Made by a program: the position numbers and the translations under genes
In this document: piece by piece, positions 8,087-16,428 of the stretch
How positions within the stretch are numbered: the stretch's first letter is position 1
How the letters are laid out: each line of letters opens with the position of its first letter
From: Afifella pfennigii DSM 17143
GTDB lineage: Bacteria > Pseudomonadota > Alphaproteobacteria > Rhizobiales > Afifellaceae
DNA: 64,000 bases
Assembly (NCBI RefSeq): GCF_000688515.1
Contig: NZ_JHZK01000001.1
Coordinates: 347,162 to 411,161 of the forward strand
Direction of reading: 5' to 3'
The notes under the pieces: model-generated
Databases searched by the model: none
Seen by the model: the letters and a program-made list of their open reading frames with translations, nothing else
Told to the model about the DNA's origin: nothing

Positions 8087-8198
8087 CTCAAAATACCTGC
8101 CTCGCGTCGCCTGCGCGGCGCGCCCGTAAGTTCTGCCGTCAAATGCTGAATTCGATGGGCGACAATAGTGCCATCCGCCCTGGCCGCAATGGCCGGAG

Positions 8199-8561
8199 CT
8201 ACATGGCAGCCTCCTCCGTCGTCAGTTTGTCCAGCATTTCGGCGAAGAGGGGCCAGAAGAAGGCTTCGCCCGGATAGCCGCGCATGCGCGCCACTTCCGC
8301 CCCGTCCTGCAACAGGATGAAGGTCGGCGTCACCACCTCGCGGTCGATCTCGGCTAGCTCCTGCGGCCATCCCCCACTGATATCCACGAAACGAATGGGC
8401 GCGCGCCGGCCTTCCTCCGTCTTGGCGTAGGCCGGTCCGATCTCCGCATGCCAGCGCTCGCACCACACGCAGCCGGGCCGCTGAAGCATGATGAGCTCGC
8501 TCGCCCCCGCCTGGCCGATGGCGAGCAAGGCAAGGAGGAAGAACGTGGAGATGATGCGCAT
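8199..8561 (-). CDS. soxS: Periplasmic thioredoxin-like SoxS
   Basis: Small periplasmic thioredoxin-fold protein of 120 residues with a signal peptide (MRIISTFFLL to GQAGA) and the redox motif CVWC; VTPTF supplies the cis-Pro loop. The ATG at 8561 is taken because the signal peptide begins there; the frame continues upstream with no sense and would run into the soxV promoter. In Paracoccus, SoxS keeps the carrier protein SoxY reduced and active. It diverges from soxV with a 154-base control region between them that contains a candidate SoxR site. Identification rests on gene order plus the fold. Confidence 0.88.
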   Translation of the reverse strand: MRIISTFFLLALLAIGQAGASELIMLQRPGCVWCERWHAEIGPAYAKTEEGRRAPIRFVDISGGWPQELAEIDREVVTPTFILLQDGAEVARMRGYPGEAFFWPLFAEMLDKLTTEEAAM

Positions 8562-8620
8562 CGCGTCCCTGTTGGCAGGCCGCCGGCAAGGCCGCGGCGA
8601 TTGCTCCGTCGAATTGCTGA

Positions 8621-8640
8621 TTGCAATATATAGAAATTTC
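8621..8640. promoter_or_regulatory. Candidate SoxR operator, site 2 (soxS-soxV)
   Basis: TTGCAATATATAGAAATTTC lies between the divergent soxS and soxV genes and includes the palindrome GAAATTTC (8633-8640). It aligns with the inverted copy before soxC (GCAATATAT shared). In a related organism SoxR is known to bind the soxS-soxV and soxW-soxX intergenic regions, the same two places as sites 2 and 3 here. Confidence 0.6.
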
Positions 8641-8715
8641 TGAATACTTCCACTCCATACCTTCAAACGCGCTGCGGCCCGATGGCGCGTCACATAATCC
8701 GATGATGGGGGAGGA

Positions 8716-9450
8716 ATGCTCGAAGTCTCGATTGGAGCCGCATTCATAGCAGGCTTCCTGTCTTTCGTCTCGCCCTGCGTCTTGCCGATCGTGCCGCCCT
8801 ATCTCTGCTACCTGGCGGGCGTCAGCCTCGATCAGCTCCGGGGCGAGGACGTGGCGCCCGGCACGGGGCGGCGCATCGTCCTGGCGGCGATCACGTTCGT
8901 GCTGGGCTTTACCACGGTCTTCGTCGCGCTCGGCGCCACGGCGAGCTTCGTCGGCCAGACGCTTGCCCGCTACTTCGATACGCTGGCCATCATCGCCGGC
9001 GTCATCATCATCATCATGGGCCTGCACTTTCTCGGCGTCTTCCGCATCGGGCTTTTGTACCGCGAGGCGCGCGTCAACGTGGACAAGAAGCCGGCGGGGC
9101 TCATCGGCTCCTATATCATGGGTCTTGCCTTCGCCTTCGGCTGGACGCCCTGCGTCGGCCCGGTGCTGGCGGCGATCCTCTTCGTCGCCGGCTCCACCGA
9201 GACCACCCTTCGCGGCGCCCTGCTCCTGGGCGTCTACGCCCTCGGCATCGGCATCCCCTTCATTCTTGCAGCGCTCTTCGCCAGCCGCTTTCTCGGCTGG
9301 GCCATGCGCTTCCGCCGCCATATGGCGACCGTGGAGAAAGCCATGGGCGGCCTTCTGGTATTCACCGGCATCCTGTTCGTCACCGGACAGATGTCGGCGA
9401 TATCTTACTGGCTTCTGGAAACTTTTCCGGCCTTCTCGCAAATTGGCTGA
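8716..9450 (+). CDS. soxV: CcdA-family thiol-disulfide transporter SoxV
   Basis: Membrane protein of 244 residues in the CcdA/DsbD-beta family, with six hydrophobic segments. It carries reducing equivalents from cytoplasmic thioredoxin to the periplasm. The two redox cysteines of the family are visible: SPCVLP near residue 21 and WTPCVGP around residue 145. In sox clusters this protein reduces SoxW and thereby supports SoxYZ activation. It is the first gene of the rightward sox operon and is followed after about 50 bases by soxW. Start ATG has GGGGGAGG just before it. General CcdA function in cytochrome c maturation is possible too, but the location argues for SoxV. Confidence 0.93.
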   Translation: MLEVSIGAAFIAGFLSFVSPCVLPIVPPYLCYLAGVSLDQLRGEDVAPGTGRRIVLAAITFVLGFTTVFVALGATASFVGQTLARYFDTLAIIAGVIIIIMGLHFLGVFRIGLLYREARVNVDKKPAGLIGSYIMGLAFAFGWTPCVGPVLAAILFVAGSTETTLRGALLLGVYALGIGIPFILAALFASRFLGWAMRFRRHMATVEKAMGGLLVFTGILFVTGQMSAISYWLLETFPAFSQIG

Positions 9451-9504
9451 GCCGCCAAGACGAACGCCGCCAATACGACGCCAACGACAATGGGAGGAAA
9501 GCTC

Positions 9505-10095
9505 ATGCTCAAACACACCTTCACCGCCTTCGCCATGCTGGCGCTGGCGGCCCTTCTTCCCGCCCATGCGGTGGAAATCGGCGATGACGGTCTGCACAAG
9601 CAGAATTGGTTTTCCATCACCTTCCGCGACATCGCCGAGGACATCGAGACCGCCAATGACGAGGGCAAGCGCCTGGCCATCGTCTTCGAGCAGCGCGGCT
9701 GCATCTACTGCCGCAAGATGCATGAGGAGCTTCTCGCCGACCCGGAGGTGGCCGATTACATCCGCGAGAACTTCAAGGTCGTGCAGTACAACATGTTCGG
9801 CGACGAGGAGGTCACCGATCTCGACGGCGAGGTTCTGACGGAGAAGACCGCCGCGCGCAAATGGGGCTACGTCTTCACGCCGACCGTCGTGTTTCTGCCC
9901 GATGAGGTGCCGGAGGGCGTTTCGGTGCGCGATGCCGCCGTCGCCGTGATGCCCGGCGCCTTCAGCAAATGGACCTTCCTCAACATGTTCCGCTGGGTCA
10001 ACGAGAAGGGCTACGAAGGCGAGGAGCACTTCCAGAAATACCACGCCCGCATCATCATGGAGTTGCGCGAAGCCGGCCGCCTGGAAGCCGAGTAG
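9505..10095 (+). CDS. soxW: Periplasmic thioredoxin SoxW
   Basis: Thioredoxin-fold protein of 196 residues with a signal peptide ending at HAVE and the motif GCIYCRKM, typical of the SoxW/thioredoxin-like DsbE-related group. FTPTVVF supplies the cis-Pro turn. The ATG at 9505 is preferred over the one at 9490 because the ribosome-binding sequence GGGAGG lies between the two. It is thought to receive electrons from SoxV and reduce periplasmic Sox partners. It is 54 bases downstream of soxV and followed by a 149-base gap carrying a candidate SoxR operator before soxX, so soxX probably has its own promoter. Confidence 0.9.
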   Translation: MLKHTFTAFAMLALAALLPAHAVEIGDDGLHKQNWFSITFRDIAEDIETANDEGKRLAIVFEQRGCIYCRKMHEELLADPEVADYIRENFKVVQYNMFGDEEVTDLDGEVLTEKTAARKWGYVFTPTVVFLPDEVPEGVSVRDAAVAVMPGAFSKWTFLNMFRWVNEKGYEGEEHFQKYHARIIMELREAGRLEAE

Positions 10096-10130
10096 AACTG
10101 GAAAAACTAAACGAAAGCAGGGCCATATGT

Positions 10131-10150
10131 CATATATGCAAATAATTATA
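10131..10150. promoter_or_regulatory. Candidate SoxR operator, site 3 (soxW-soxX)
   Basis: CATATATGCAAATAATTATA lies within a strongly AT-rich island of the soxW-soxX gap, in a region otherwise about two-thirds GC. ATATATGCAAA is shared with the complement of the soxC-upstream site. It is placed to control soxXYZAB. Confidence 0.6.
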
Positions 10151-10244
10151 TTTTCACATTGATGAGAAGCCCCGCGATGGCTAGGCTGCATCCTGCACTA
10201 GAAGCCGGAGCAACCGGCAAAGCCACGGGAGGAACGCGGTCGAG

Positions 10245-10700
10245 ATGAACAGGATGCTGAAAATCGGGCTTGCAGCCTTTGGGGCTTGCTTGCCGATGTC
10301 GATCCCCGCCGGCGCCCAGACGGCGTCGGACGCGACGGCGGAGACATCGATGACGGGGGTGCCGGGAGATCCGGACACTGGCCGCAAGATCCTCGCCGAC
10401 AGGAAGCTCGGCAACTGCCTTGCCTGCCACACCGTCTCTGACATGTCCGAGCACCCCTTCCAGGGCGACGTCGGCCCCACGCTCGATGGCGTCGCCAATC
10501 GCTGGGCGCCCGAGCAGCTGCGCGCCATTCTGGTCGACGCCAAGATGATGTTCGGCGACCAGACCATCATGCCGGGATTTTACACGCTCAAGGTCGGCGT
10601 CGACGTCGCCGAGCCGTTCCAGGGCGAGCGCATCCTGACGGCGCAGCAGGTGGAGGACGTGGTCGCCTACCTCACCACGCTGACCAAGGACCCAAACTAG
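10245..10700 (+). CDS. soxX: Sulfur-oxidation cytochrome SoxX
   Basis: Monoheme c-type cytochrome of 151 residues with a signal peptide ending near AGAQ. The heme motif CLACH is around residue 64 and a likely axial Met lies in QTIMPGFY. SoxX pairs with SoxA; the complex joins thiosulfate oxidatively to the SoxY cysteine and passes two electrons to a cytochrome c. GGGAGGA precedes the start by 11 bases. It opens the structural block soxXYZAB, preceded by the AT-rich candidate operator. Length and motif order match the Paracoccus protein. Confidence 0.96.
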   Translation: MNRMLKIGLAAFGACLPMSIPAGAQTASDATAETSMTGVPGDPDTGRKILADRKLGNCLACHTVSDMSEHPFQGDVGPTLDGVANRWAPEQLRAILVDAKMMFGDQTIMPGFYTLKVGVDVAEPFQGERILTAQQVEDVVAYLTTLTKDPN

Positions 10701-10722
10701 TGCCACTGACGAGGAGAACACG

Positions 10723-11178
10723 ATGAACCTGACGCGACGCGAAGCGCTGAGGCTCTCCGCCGGCGCCGCGATCCTGGCTTTCGCCGCAAGCCGCGCCGGA
10801 CCGGCCTTGGCCGGCCCCGCGGAAACCGAGAAGGCGATGGCCGAGTTCACCGGCGGCGCCAGCCCCGCCACCGGCCGCATCACGCTGACGGCTCCGGAGA
10901 TCGCCGAGAACGGCAACACCGTGCCGGTTTCCGTCTTTGTGGAGAGCCCGATGACGGACGAGGATCACGTCACCGAGGTGACGATCCTGGCGGAGGGCAA
11001 TCCCAATCCGGGGGTGGCTACCTTCCACTTCACGCCGATGAGCGGCGATGCGACGGCCACCACCCGCATGCGCCTCGCCAAGACGCAGAACGTCATCGCC
11101 ATCGCCAAGATGAGCGACGGCTCGGTCTTCATGGACAAGAAGGAAGTCAAGGTCACCATCGGCGGCTGCGGCGGCTGA
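10723..11178 (+). CDS. soxY: Thiosulfate carrier protein SoxY
   Basis: Tat-exported carrier subunit of 151 residues (LTRREALRLSAGAAIL signal). The chain ends in GGCGG, the swinging C-terminal arm whose cysteine carries covalently bound sulfur intermediates through the periplasmic Sox cycle. It forms SoxYZ with the next gene product; Tat export as a pair is expected because SoxZ lacks a signal peptide. Start ATG follows GAGGAG, and the spacing to soxX is 22 bases. The active-site sequence makes the assignment unambiguous. Confidence 0.98.
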   Translation: MNLTRREALRLSAGAAILAFAASRAGPALAGPAETEKAMAEFTGGASPATGRITLTAPEIAENGNTVPVSVFVESPMTDEDHVTEVTILAEGNPNPGVATFHFTPMSGDATATTRMRLAKTQNVIAIAKMSDGSVFMDKKEVKVTIGGCGG

Positions 11179-11199
11179 TCGAGAAGAGGAATTTAAGCC

Positions 11200-11526
11200 A
11201 TGGCCACACCAAAACCGCGCGTCAAAGTGCCGAAGACGGCATCTCCTGGCGAGGTCGTCACCATCAAGACGCTGATCAGCCACGAAATGGAATCGGGTCA
11301 GCGCCGCGATCAGGACGGCAACACCATTCCGCGCAGGATCATCAACTCCTTCACCTGCACTTTCGATGGCGTGCCGGTCTTCTCCTGCGACATTGAGCCG
11401 GCGATCTCGGCCAACCCCTATTTCGAGTTCGCCGCAAAAGTGGAGAAGAGCGGCACCTTCGCCTTCGAATGGGTCGATGACGACGGCAGCGTCTACAGCA
11501 CGGAAGCCGCCATCGAAGTGAAGTGA
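11200..11526 (+). CDS. soxZ: Sulfur-oxidation protein SoxZ
   Basis: Immunoglobulin-like partner of SoxY, 108 residues with no signal peptide, as usual for this subunit, which is carried across the membrane bound to SoxY. Family features are the opening PRVKVP, the basic SHEMESGQRRD segment and the C-terminal beta strands (AFEWVDDDGS). It starts 22 bases after soxY with AGAGGA upstream. SoxZ stabilises SoxY and contributes to docking on SoxB, SoxXA and SoxCD. Confidence 0.98.
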   Translation: MATPKPRVKVPKTASPGEVVTIKTLISHEMESGQRRDQDGNTIPRRIINSFTCTFDGVPVFSCDIEPAISANPYFEFAAKVEKSGTFAFEWVDDDGSVYSTEAAIEVK

Positions 11527-11582
11527 CGGCAAGACGATGACTGGCGGGCAATGAACCTGTCGGCACAACGGGAGGAAATGTC

Positions 11583-12446
11583 TTGAACAACGCGAAAACT
11601 GGCCTTGCGGCCACCCTCGCGCTGGCCGTCGGCCTCGCTGCCGTCGGCCCGGCGCATTCCGATCCGGTCGACGACACGCTGGTCATCGACGGCGAATTGG
11701 AGATGGTCACCCGCGTCAAGGCGCCGGAGGGCCATCCCTTCGACGAGGTCATCTCCGGCTGGCACTACCGGACCGACGAGACCCGCGCCCTGGAGGCCGA
11801 CACCTTCCAGAACCCGGGCATGCTCTACACGCAGCGGGGCGAAGAGGTATGGAACACCGTGGAGGGCGAGGCCGGCAAGTCCTGCGCCTCCTGCCACGAG
11901 GATGCCTCCGCCTCCATGAAGGGCGTCGGCGCACACTATCCCAAATGGAACGCGGCGGCCGGCAAGCCCTTCAACCTGGAGCTTCAGATCAACGATTGCC
12001 GCGTCAGCAACATGCAGGCCGAGCCCTACAAGTTCGACGATCCCGACCAGAAGGCGCTCGTCACCTTCGTCAAGCATCAGTCGCTCGGCATGCCCATGCA
12101 GATCGATCTCAGCGAAGGCGAGATGCAACAATGGTGGGAGCGCGGCAAGGAGCGCTACTATCTGCGCATGGGGCAGCTCAACCTCGCCTGCGCCACCTGC
12201 CACGAGAACTATAACGGCAATTACATCCGCGCCGATCATCTCAGCCAGGGCAACGTCAACGGCTTTCCCACCTATCGGCTGAAGCAGGCGAATATGGTCT
12301 CGCTGCACAACCGCTTCCGCGGTTGCATCCGCGACACCCGCGCCGAACAGCCCAAGGCCTTCTCCGACGATCTGATGGCGCTGGAGGTCTACGTCACCTG
12401 GCGCGGCACGGGTCTTTCCATCGAGACGCCGGCGGTGCGCCAGTAA
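11583..12446 (+). CDS. soxA: Diheme cytochrome SoxA, catalytic partner of SoxX
   Basis: L-cysteine S-thiosulfotransferase subunit of 287 residues with a signal peptide ending near AHS. Two heme motifs are present: CASCH at residues 101-105 and CATCH at 203-207. C248 in FRGCIRD matches the cysteine that becomes the persulfide ligand of the active-site heme, with the conserved RGC context. SoxXA attaches thiosulfate to SoxY. The start follows GGGAGGAAATGTCTTG, and the TTG start read at 11583 is supported by the ribosome-binding site rather than by an ATG. Diheme composition equals the Paracoccus and Rhodovulum form. Confidence 0.96.
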   Translation: MNNAKTGLAATLALAVGLAAVGPAHSDPVDDTLVIDGELEMVTRVKAPEGHPFDEVISGWHYRTDETRALEADTFQNPGMLYTQRGEEVWNTVEGEAGKSCASCHEDASASMKGVGAHYPKWNAAAGKPFNLELQINDCRVSNMQAEPYKFDDPDQKALVTFVKHQSLGMPMQIDLSEGEMQQWWERGKERYYLRMGQLNLACATCHENYNGNYIRADHLSQGNVNGFPTYRLKQANMVSLHNRFRGCIRDTRAEQPKAFSDDLMALEVYVTWRGTGLSIETPAVRQ

Positions 12447-12583
12447 CGCCCGAACAAGGCGCGGCGGCGAGCCCGCCGCGCTTCTCGCTTGCCGCGGACC
12501 CTGCGTCCGGCGCGGCGAGAAGGGGAAGAGGAGACCAAGGCCGGCGCGCCGCCATGGCAGCCCCGGCCGCAGCGGAAGGTAAC

Positions 12584-14275
12584 ATGTTCTCACGACGCGA
12601 ATTTCTCATGGCCGCGACCGCCACCGGAGCGATCCTCGGCAGCGGTGTTGCGGGGCGCTGGTCGCGCGTCATGGCCCAGCAGGGACTCAGCGAGGAGAGC
12701 CTCCTGGCCATGCCCGCCTACGGCAACGTCACGCTGGTGCACATCACCGATCTGCACGCCCAGTTGAAGCCGGTCTATTTCCGCGAGCCTTCCGTCAATC
12801 TCGGCGCCGGCGAGGTGGCCGGCCTGCCGCCGCATGTGACCGGTGCCGATTTCCTCAAGCTCTACGACATCGAGCCCGGCTCGCCGGAGGCTTACGCCCT
12901 TACCTACGAGGATTTCGTCGCCTTGGCGCAGACCTACGGCAGGATGGGCGGGCTCGACCGCGTCGCCACCGTCGTCAAGCGCATCCGCGCCGAGCGCGGC
13001 GACAACATGCTGCTTCTGGACGGCGGCGACACCTGGCAGGGCAGCTACACCGCCAACGCCACCAAGGGCGCCGACATGATCGAGGTCATGAACGCGCTTT
13101 CGCCCGACGCCATGACCGGCCATTGGGAGTTCACCTACGGCATGGAGCGCGTTCAGGAGGCGATTGAGGCCCTGCCCTTCCCCTTCCTCGGCTCCAACAT
13201 CTACGACACCGAATGGAACGAGCCGGCCTTCCCGCCCATGCAGATGTTCGAGCGCGGCGGCGTCAAGGTCGCCGTGATCGGCCAGGCCTTCCCCTATACG
13301 CCGATCGCCAATCCGCGCTGGATGATACCCACCTGGTCCTTCGGCATCCGCGAGGAGGATATCGCCGCCCATGTGCAGGAGGCGCGCGGCGAGGGCGCCG
13401 AGCTCGTCGTGCTTCTTTCCCACAACGGCTTCGACGTCGACCGCAAGCTCGCCTCGCGCGTCCCCGGCATCGATGTCGTCCTGACCGGCCATACCCACGA
13501 CGCCCTGCCGGAGCCGGTCATGGTCGGCAAGACGCTGCTCGTCGCCTCCGGCTCCAACGGCAAGTTCGTGTCCCGCCTCGACCTTGACGTGAAGGACGGC
13601 GAGGTGAAGGGCTTTGCCTACCGGCTCATCCCGGTCTTCGCCGATGTGATCGCGCCCGACGCGGAAATGACCGCCCTCGTCGACAAGGTGCGCGCCCCCT
13701 ACGAGGCGGAGCTGTCGCGCGAGCTCGCCCGCACCTCCTCCCTGCTTTACCGCCGCGGCAATTTCAACGGCACGCTCGACGATCTCTTCTGCCACGCCCT
13801 TTTGGAGGAGCGCGACGCCGACATCGCCCTGTCGCCGGGCTTTCGCTGGGGCACCAGCCTGTTGCCGGACACCCCGATTACGGTGGAGGACCTGCACAAT
13901 GGCTGCGCCATGACCTATCCGGCCGCCTATCGCAACTCGATGAGCGGCGAGATGCTGAAGAACATCCTGGAGGACGTCGCCGACAACCTCTTCAACCCCG
14001 ACCCCTACTACCAGCAGGGCGGCGACATGGTGCGCGTCGGCGGCATGTCCTACGCCATCGATCCGGAAGCCGCGATGGGCGCGCGCATTTCCGACATGGT
14101 GCTCGCCTCCACCGGCGAGAGGATCGAGCCCGGCAAGGAGTACACCGTCGCCGGCTGGGCTTCCGTCAACGAGGCGACCGAGGGCCCGCCCATCTGGGAG
14201 GTCGTCGAGGCCTGGTTGGCCAGGAACCCGCTCGTGGAGATCCCCGAGGATCGGGCGGTGCGCGTCAAGGCCTAG
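12584..14275 (+). CDS. soxB: S-sulfosulfanyl-L-cysteine sulfohydrolase SoxB
   Basis: Dimanganese hydrolase of 563 residues related to 5'-nucleotidases, which releases sulfate from the SoxY-bound sulfonate. It has a Tat signal (SRREFLMAATA). Metal-site motifs in order are ITDLHAQLKP, GGDTWQGS, GHWEFTYG, LSHNGFDVD and GHTHD. The ATG at 12584 is chosen because GGAAGG precedes it and the Tat motif begins immediately; an open frame extends much further back through soxA without coding content. Its length fits the family. It lies 137 bases after soxA and ends 123 bases before soxC, where another candidate operator appears. Confidence 0.97.
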   Translation: MFSRREFLMAATATGAILGSGVAGRWSRVMAQQGLSEESLLAMPAYGNVTLVHITDLHAQLKPVYFREPSVNLGAGEVAGLPPHVTGADFLKLYDIEPGSPEAYALTYEDFVALAQTYGRMGGLDRVATVVKRIRAERGDNMLLLDGGDTWQGSYTANATKGADMIEVMNALSPDAMTGHWEFTYGMERVQEAIEALPFPFLGSNIYDTEWNEPAFPPMQMFERGGVKVAVIGQAFPYTPIANPRWMIPTWSFGIREEDIAAHVQEARGEGAELVVLLSHNGFDVDRKLASRVPGIDVVLTGHTHDALPEPVMVGKTLLVASGSNGKFVSRLDLDVKDGEVKGFAYRLIPVFADVIAPDAEMTALVDKVRAPYEAELSRELARTSSLLYRRGNFNGTLDDLFCHALLEERDADIALSPGFRWGTSLLPDTPITVEDLHNGCAMTYPAAYRNSMSGEMLKNILEDVADNLFNPDPYYQQGGDMVRVGGMSYAIDPEAAMGARISDMVLASTGERIEPGKEYTVAGWASVNEATEGPPIWEVVEAWLARNPLVEIPEDRAVRVKA

Positions 14276-14347
14276 CCCGCGCGGCGCGAGTTGGCGCCAA
14301 GAACCGCATATGCCGGTTGAGCGCGGCGGCCTTTCGGGCTATACATA

Positions 14348-14367
14348 GAAAACTTTGCATATATTGC
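14348..14367. promoter_or_regulatory. Candidate SoxR operator, site 4 (upstream of soxC)
   Basis: The complement reads GCAATATATGCAAAGTTTTC and aligns with site 2 (GCAATATAT) and site 3 (ATATATGCAAA). It lies in the 123-base gap between soxB and soxC, so soxCDEF probably has its own regulated promoter. Confidence 0.55.
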
Positions 14368-14398
14368 GCTGCCTTGCGCAGCCGATCGGGAGAACGCG

Positions 14399-15658
14399 AT
14401 GGGGCAACACAAGGGCATCAACCGCCGCGGGCTATTGACCGCCGGCCTCGCCATGGGAGGGGCGGCGCTGTCTGCGCCCGCCGCCCGGGCCGCCGGCGAC
14501 CCCGCCATCTTGGAGGTGCAGGACTGGAACCGCTATCTCGGCTACGGCGTCCAGGCGCGCCCCTATGGCACGCCCTCCGAATTCGAAGCGCATGTGGTTC
14601 GCCGCGATGTGGAATGGCTGACGGCCACGACCGAGAGCTCCGTCAACTTCACCCCGCTTCACGATCTTGACGGCATCATCACGCCCAACGGCCTGTGCTT
14701 TGAGCGCCATCACGCCGGCATCGCCGAAATCGACCCGGCCCAGCACCGGCTGATGATCAACGGCCTGGTGGAAAAGCCGCTGGTCTTCACCATGGAAGAT
14801 CTGATGCGCTTTCCCCGCGTCAACCGCGTCTACTTCCTGGAATGCGCGGCCAATTCCGGCATGGAATGGCGCGGCTCGCAGCTCAATGGCTGCCAGTACA
14901 CGCACGGCATGGTCCATTGCGTCATGTATACGGGCGTGCCGCTGAAGACGGTGCTGGACGAGGCGGGCCTGAAGGGCACCGCCAAATGGCTGCTGCCGGA
15001 AGGCGCCGACGCGGCCGCCATGACGCGTTCCATCCCCATCGACAAGGCGCTCGACGATTGCCTCATCGCCTTCAAGATGAACGGCGAGGCTTTGCGCCCG
15101 GAACAGGGCTATCCCTTGCGCCTCGTCGTGCCCGGCTGGGAAGGCAATATGTGGGTGAAGTGGCTGCGCCGCATCGAGGTCGGCGACGAGCCGTGGCATC
15201 AACGCGAGGAAACCTCCAAATACACCGACCTGTTGGCGAACGGCACGGCGCGGCGCTTCACCTGGGTGATGGACGTGAAATCCGTCATCACCAGCCCCAG
15301 CCCGCAGCTTCCCGTGAAGCACGGCAAGGGCCCGCTGGTGATCTCCGGCCTCGCCTGGTCCGGCAACGGCACCGTCAAGCGGGTCGATGTCACCATCGAT
15401 GGCGGGCGCAACTGGACGACGGCGCGGCTTGACGGGCCGAGCCTGCCCAAGGCCCTGCATCGCTTCTATCTCGACATCGACTGGGACGGCTCGGAACTCT
15501 TGCTGCAATCGCGGGCGATCGACGAGAACGGCGTCGTGCAGCCGACCAAGAACGAGCTTCGCAGCGCTCGCGGCGAGAACTCCATCTACCACAACAACGG
15601 CATCCAGACCTGGCATGTCAAAGCCGATGGGACGGTCGAGAATGTCGAAATCTCCTAA
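14399..15658 (+). CDS. soxC: Sulfane dehydrogenase molybdenum subunit SoxC
   Basis: Molybdopterin enzyme of the sulfite oxidase family, 419 residues, with a Tat signal (GINRRGLLTAGLAMGG). The molybdenum-coordinating cysteine is in YFLECAANSGMEW, and a C-terminal dimerisation domain follows (around residues 290-400). With SoxD it removes six electrons from the SoxY-bound sulfane sulfur, so thiosulfate should be oxidised fully to sulfate without storing sulfur globules. GGGAG lies upstream of the start. Its stop overlaps soxD by 17 bases. Confidence 0.97.
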   Translation: MGQHKGINRRGLLTAGLAMGGAALSAPAARAAGDPAILEVQDWNRYLGYGVQARPYGTPSEFEAHVVRRDVEWLTATTESSVNFTPLHDLDGIITPNGLCFERHHAGIAEIDPAQHRLMINGLVEKPLVFTMEDLMRFPRVNRVYFLECAANSGMEWRGSQLNGCQYTHGMVHCVMYTGVPLKTVLDEAGLKGTAKWLLPEGADAAAMTRSIPIDKALDDCLIAFKMNGEALRPEQGYPLRLVVPGWEGNMWVKWLRRIEVGDEPWHQREETSKYTDLLANGTARRFTWVMDVKSVITSPSPQLPVKHGKGPLVISGLAWSGNGTVKRVDVTIDGGRNWTTARLDGPSLPKALHRFYLDIDWDGSELLLQSRAIDENGVVQPTKNELRSARGENSIYHNNGIQTWHVKADGTVENVEIS

Positions 15659-16388
15659 GCTCATCGCCGCGGCCTTCATCGCCGCGGCATGCCTTGCCGC
15701 CGGCCTTCTCGCTGACGAGCGCACCGCCCACGCCGAGGAGGCCTCCGCCCCTGCCGAGGCGGCGCCCGAGCCGCGGGCGCGCGCTTTCGGTCTCGGCCGC
15801 GAGGCGACGCCGGAAGAGATCGCCGCCTGGGACATCGACATCCGCCCCGACGGGGCCGGCCTGCCGGCCGGAAGCGGCACGGTGCTCGCCGGCGACGAGC
15901 TCTTTCAGGAGCAATGCGCCGTCTGCCACGGCGTCTTCGGCGAGGGAGCGGGCCGCTATCCGGTCCTTGCCGGCGGCTTCGACACCCTCACCAAGGAGCG
16001 GCCGGAAAAGACCGTCGGCTCTTACTGGCCTTACCTGTCGACGCTCTACGATTACATCCGTCGCGCCATGCCTTTCGGCAACGCCCATTCTCTGACCGAC
16101 GACCAGGTCTACGCATTGACTGCTTATCTCCTTTACCTCAACGATATCGTGACGGATGAGGATTTTGAGCTGTCGAAGGAGAACTTTGCCGAGATTACCT
16201 TGCCCAACGAGGACAACTTTGTTCCCGACGACCGCATGGAGGAGGCGCATTACCGTGATGCGGCCGAGCCTTGCATGAAGGATTGCAAGCCGGATCCGGC
16301 GAAAGTGGTGATGCGCGCACGCATTCTCGATGTGACGCCGGGAAGCATAGAAGACGATGAAGGAGCGGGCGCCGGCGCCGTCGATTGA
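15642..16388 (+). CDS. soxD: SoxD cytochrome subunit, single-heme form
   Basis: c-type cytochrome partner of SoxC, 248 residues with a signal peptide (cleavage near AHAE). One heme motif, CAVCH, is visible around residue 89, with a likely axial Met in RAMPFGNAH. The C-terminal tail holds CMKDC but no second CxxCH. The Paracoccus SoxD is about 380 residues with two hemes, so this is the short form lacking the second heme domain. A domain of that general type opens the next gene product. The start at 15642 overlaps the end of soxC, which implies coupled translation; no strong ribosome-binding site is seen. Confidence 0.93.
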   Translation: MSKSPKLIAAAFIAAACLAAGLLADERTAHAEEASAPAEAAPEPRARAFGLGREATPEEIAAWDIDIRPDGAGLPAGSGTVLAGDELFQEQCAVCHGVFGEGAGRYPVLAGGFDTLTKERPEKTVGSYWPYLSTLYDYIRRAMPFGNAHSLTDDQVYALTAYLLYLNDIVTDEDFELSKENFAEITLPNEDNFVPDDRMEEAHYRDAAEPCMKDCKPDPAKVVMRARILDVTPGSIEDDEGAGAGAVD

Positions 16389-16428
16389 CGGCTCTGCGCT
16401 TCAAGCTTCCATTGCGGAGGAACGTCCA

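Noticed and set aside
8083..10191. 702-codon minus-strand frame across soxVW
   Set aside because: Antisense to two well-supported genes; composition is low-complexity and its C-terminal part is only a frame-shifted copy of soxS.
16261..16290. Second heme motif in SoxD (CMKDC)
   Set aside because: CxxxC without a following His is not a c-type heme attachment site.
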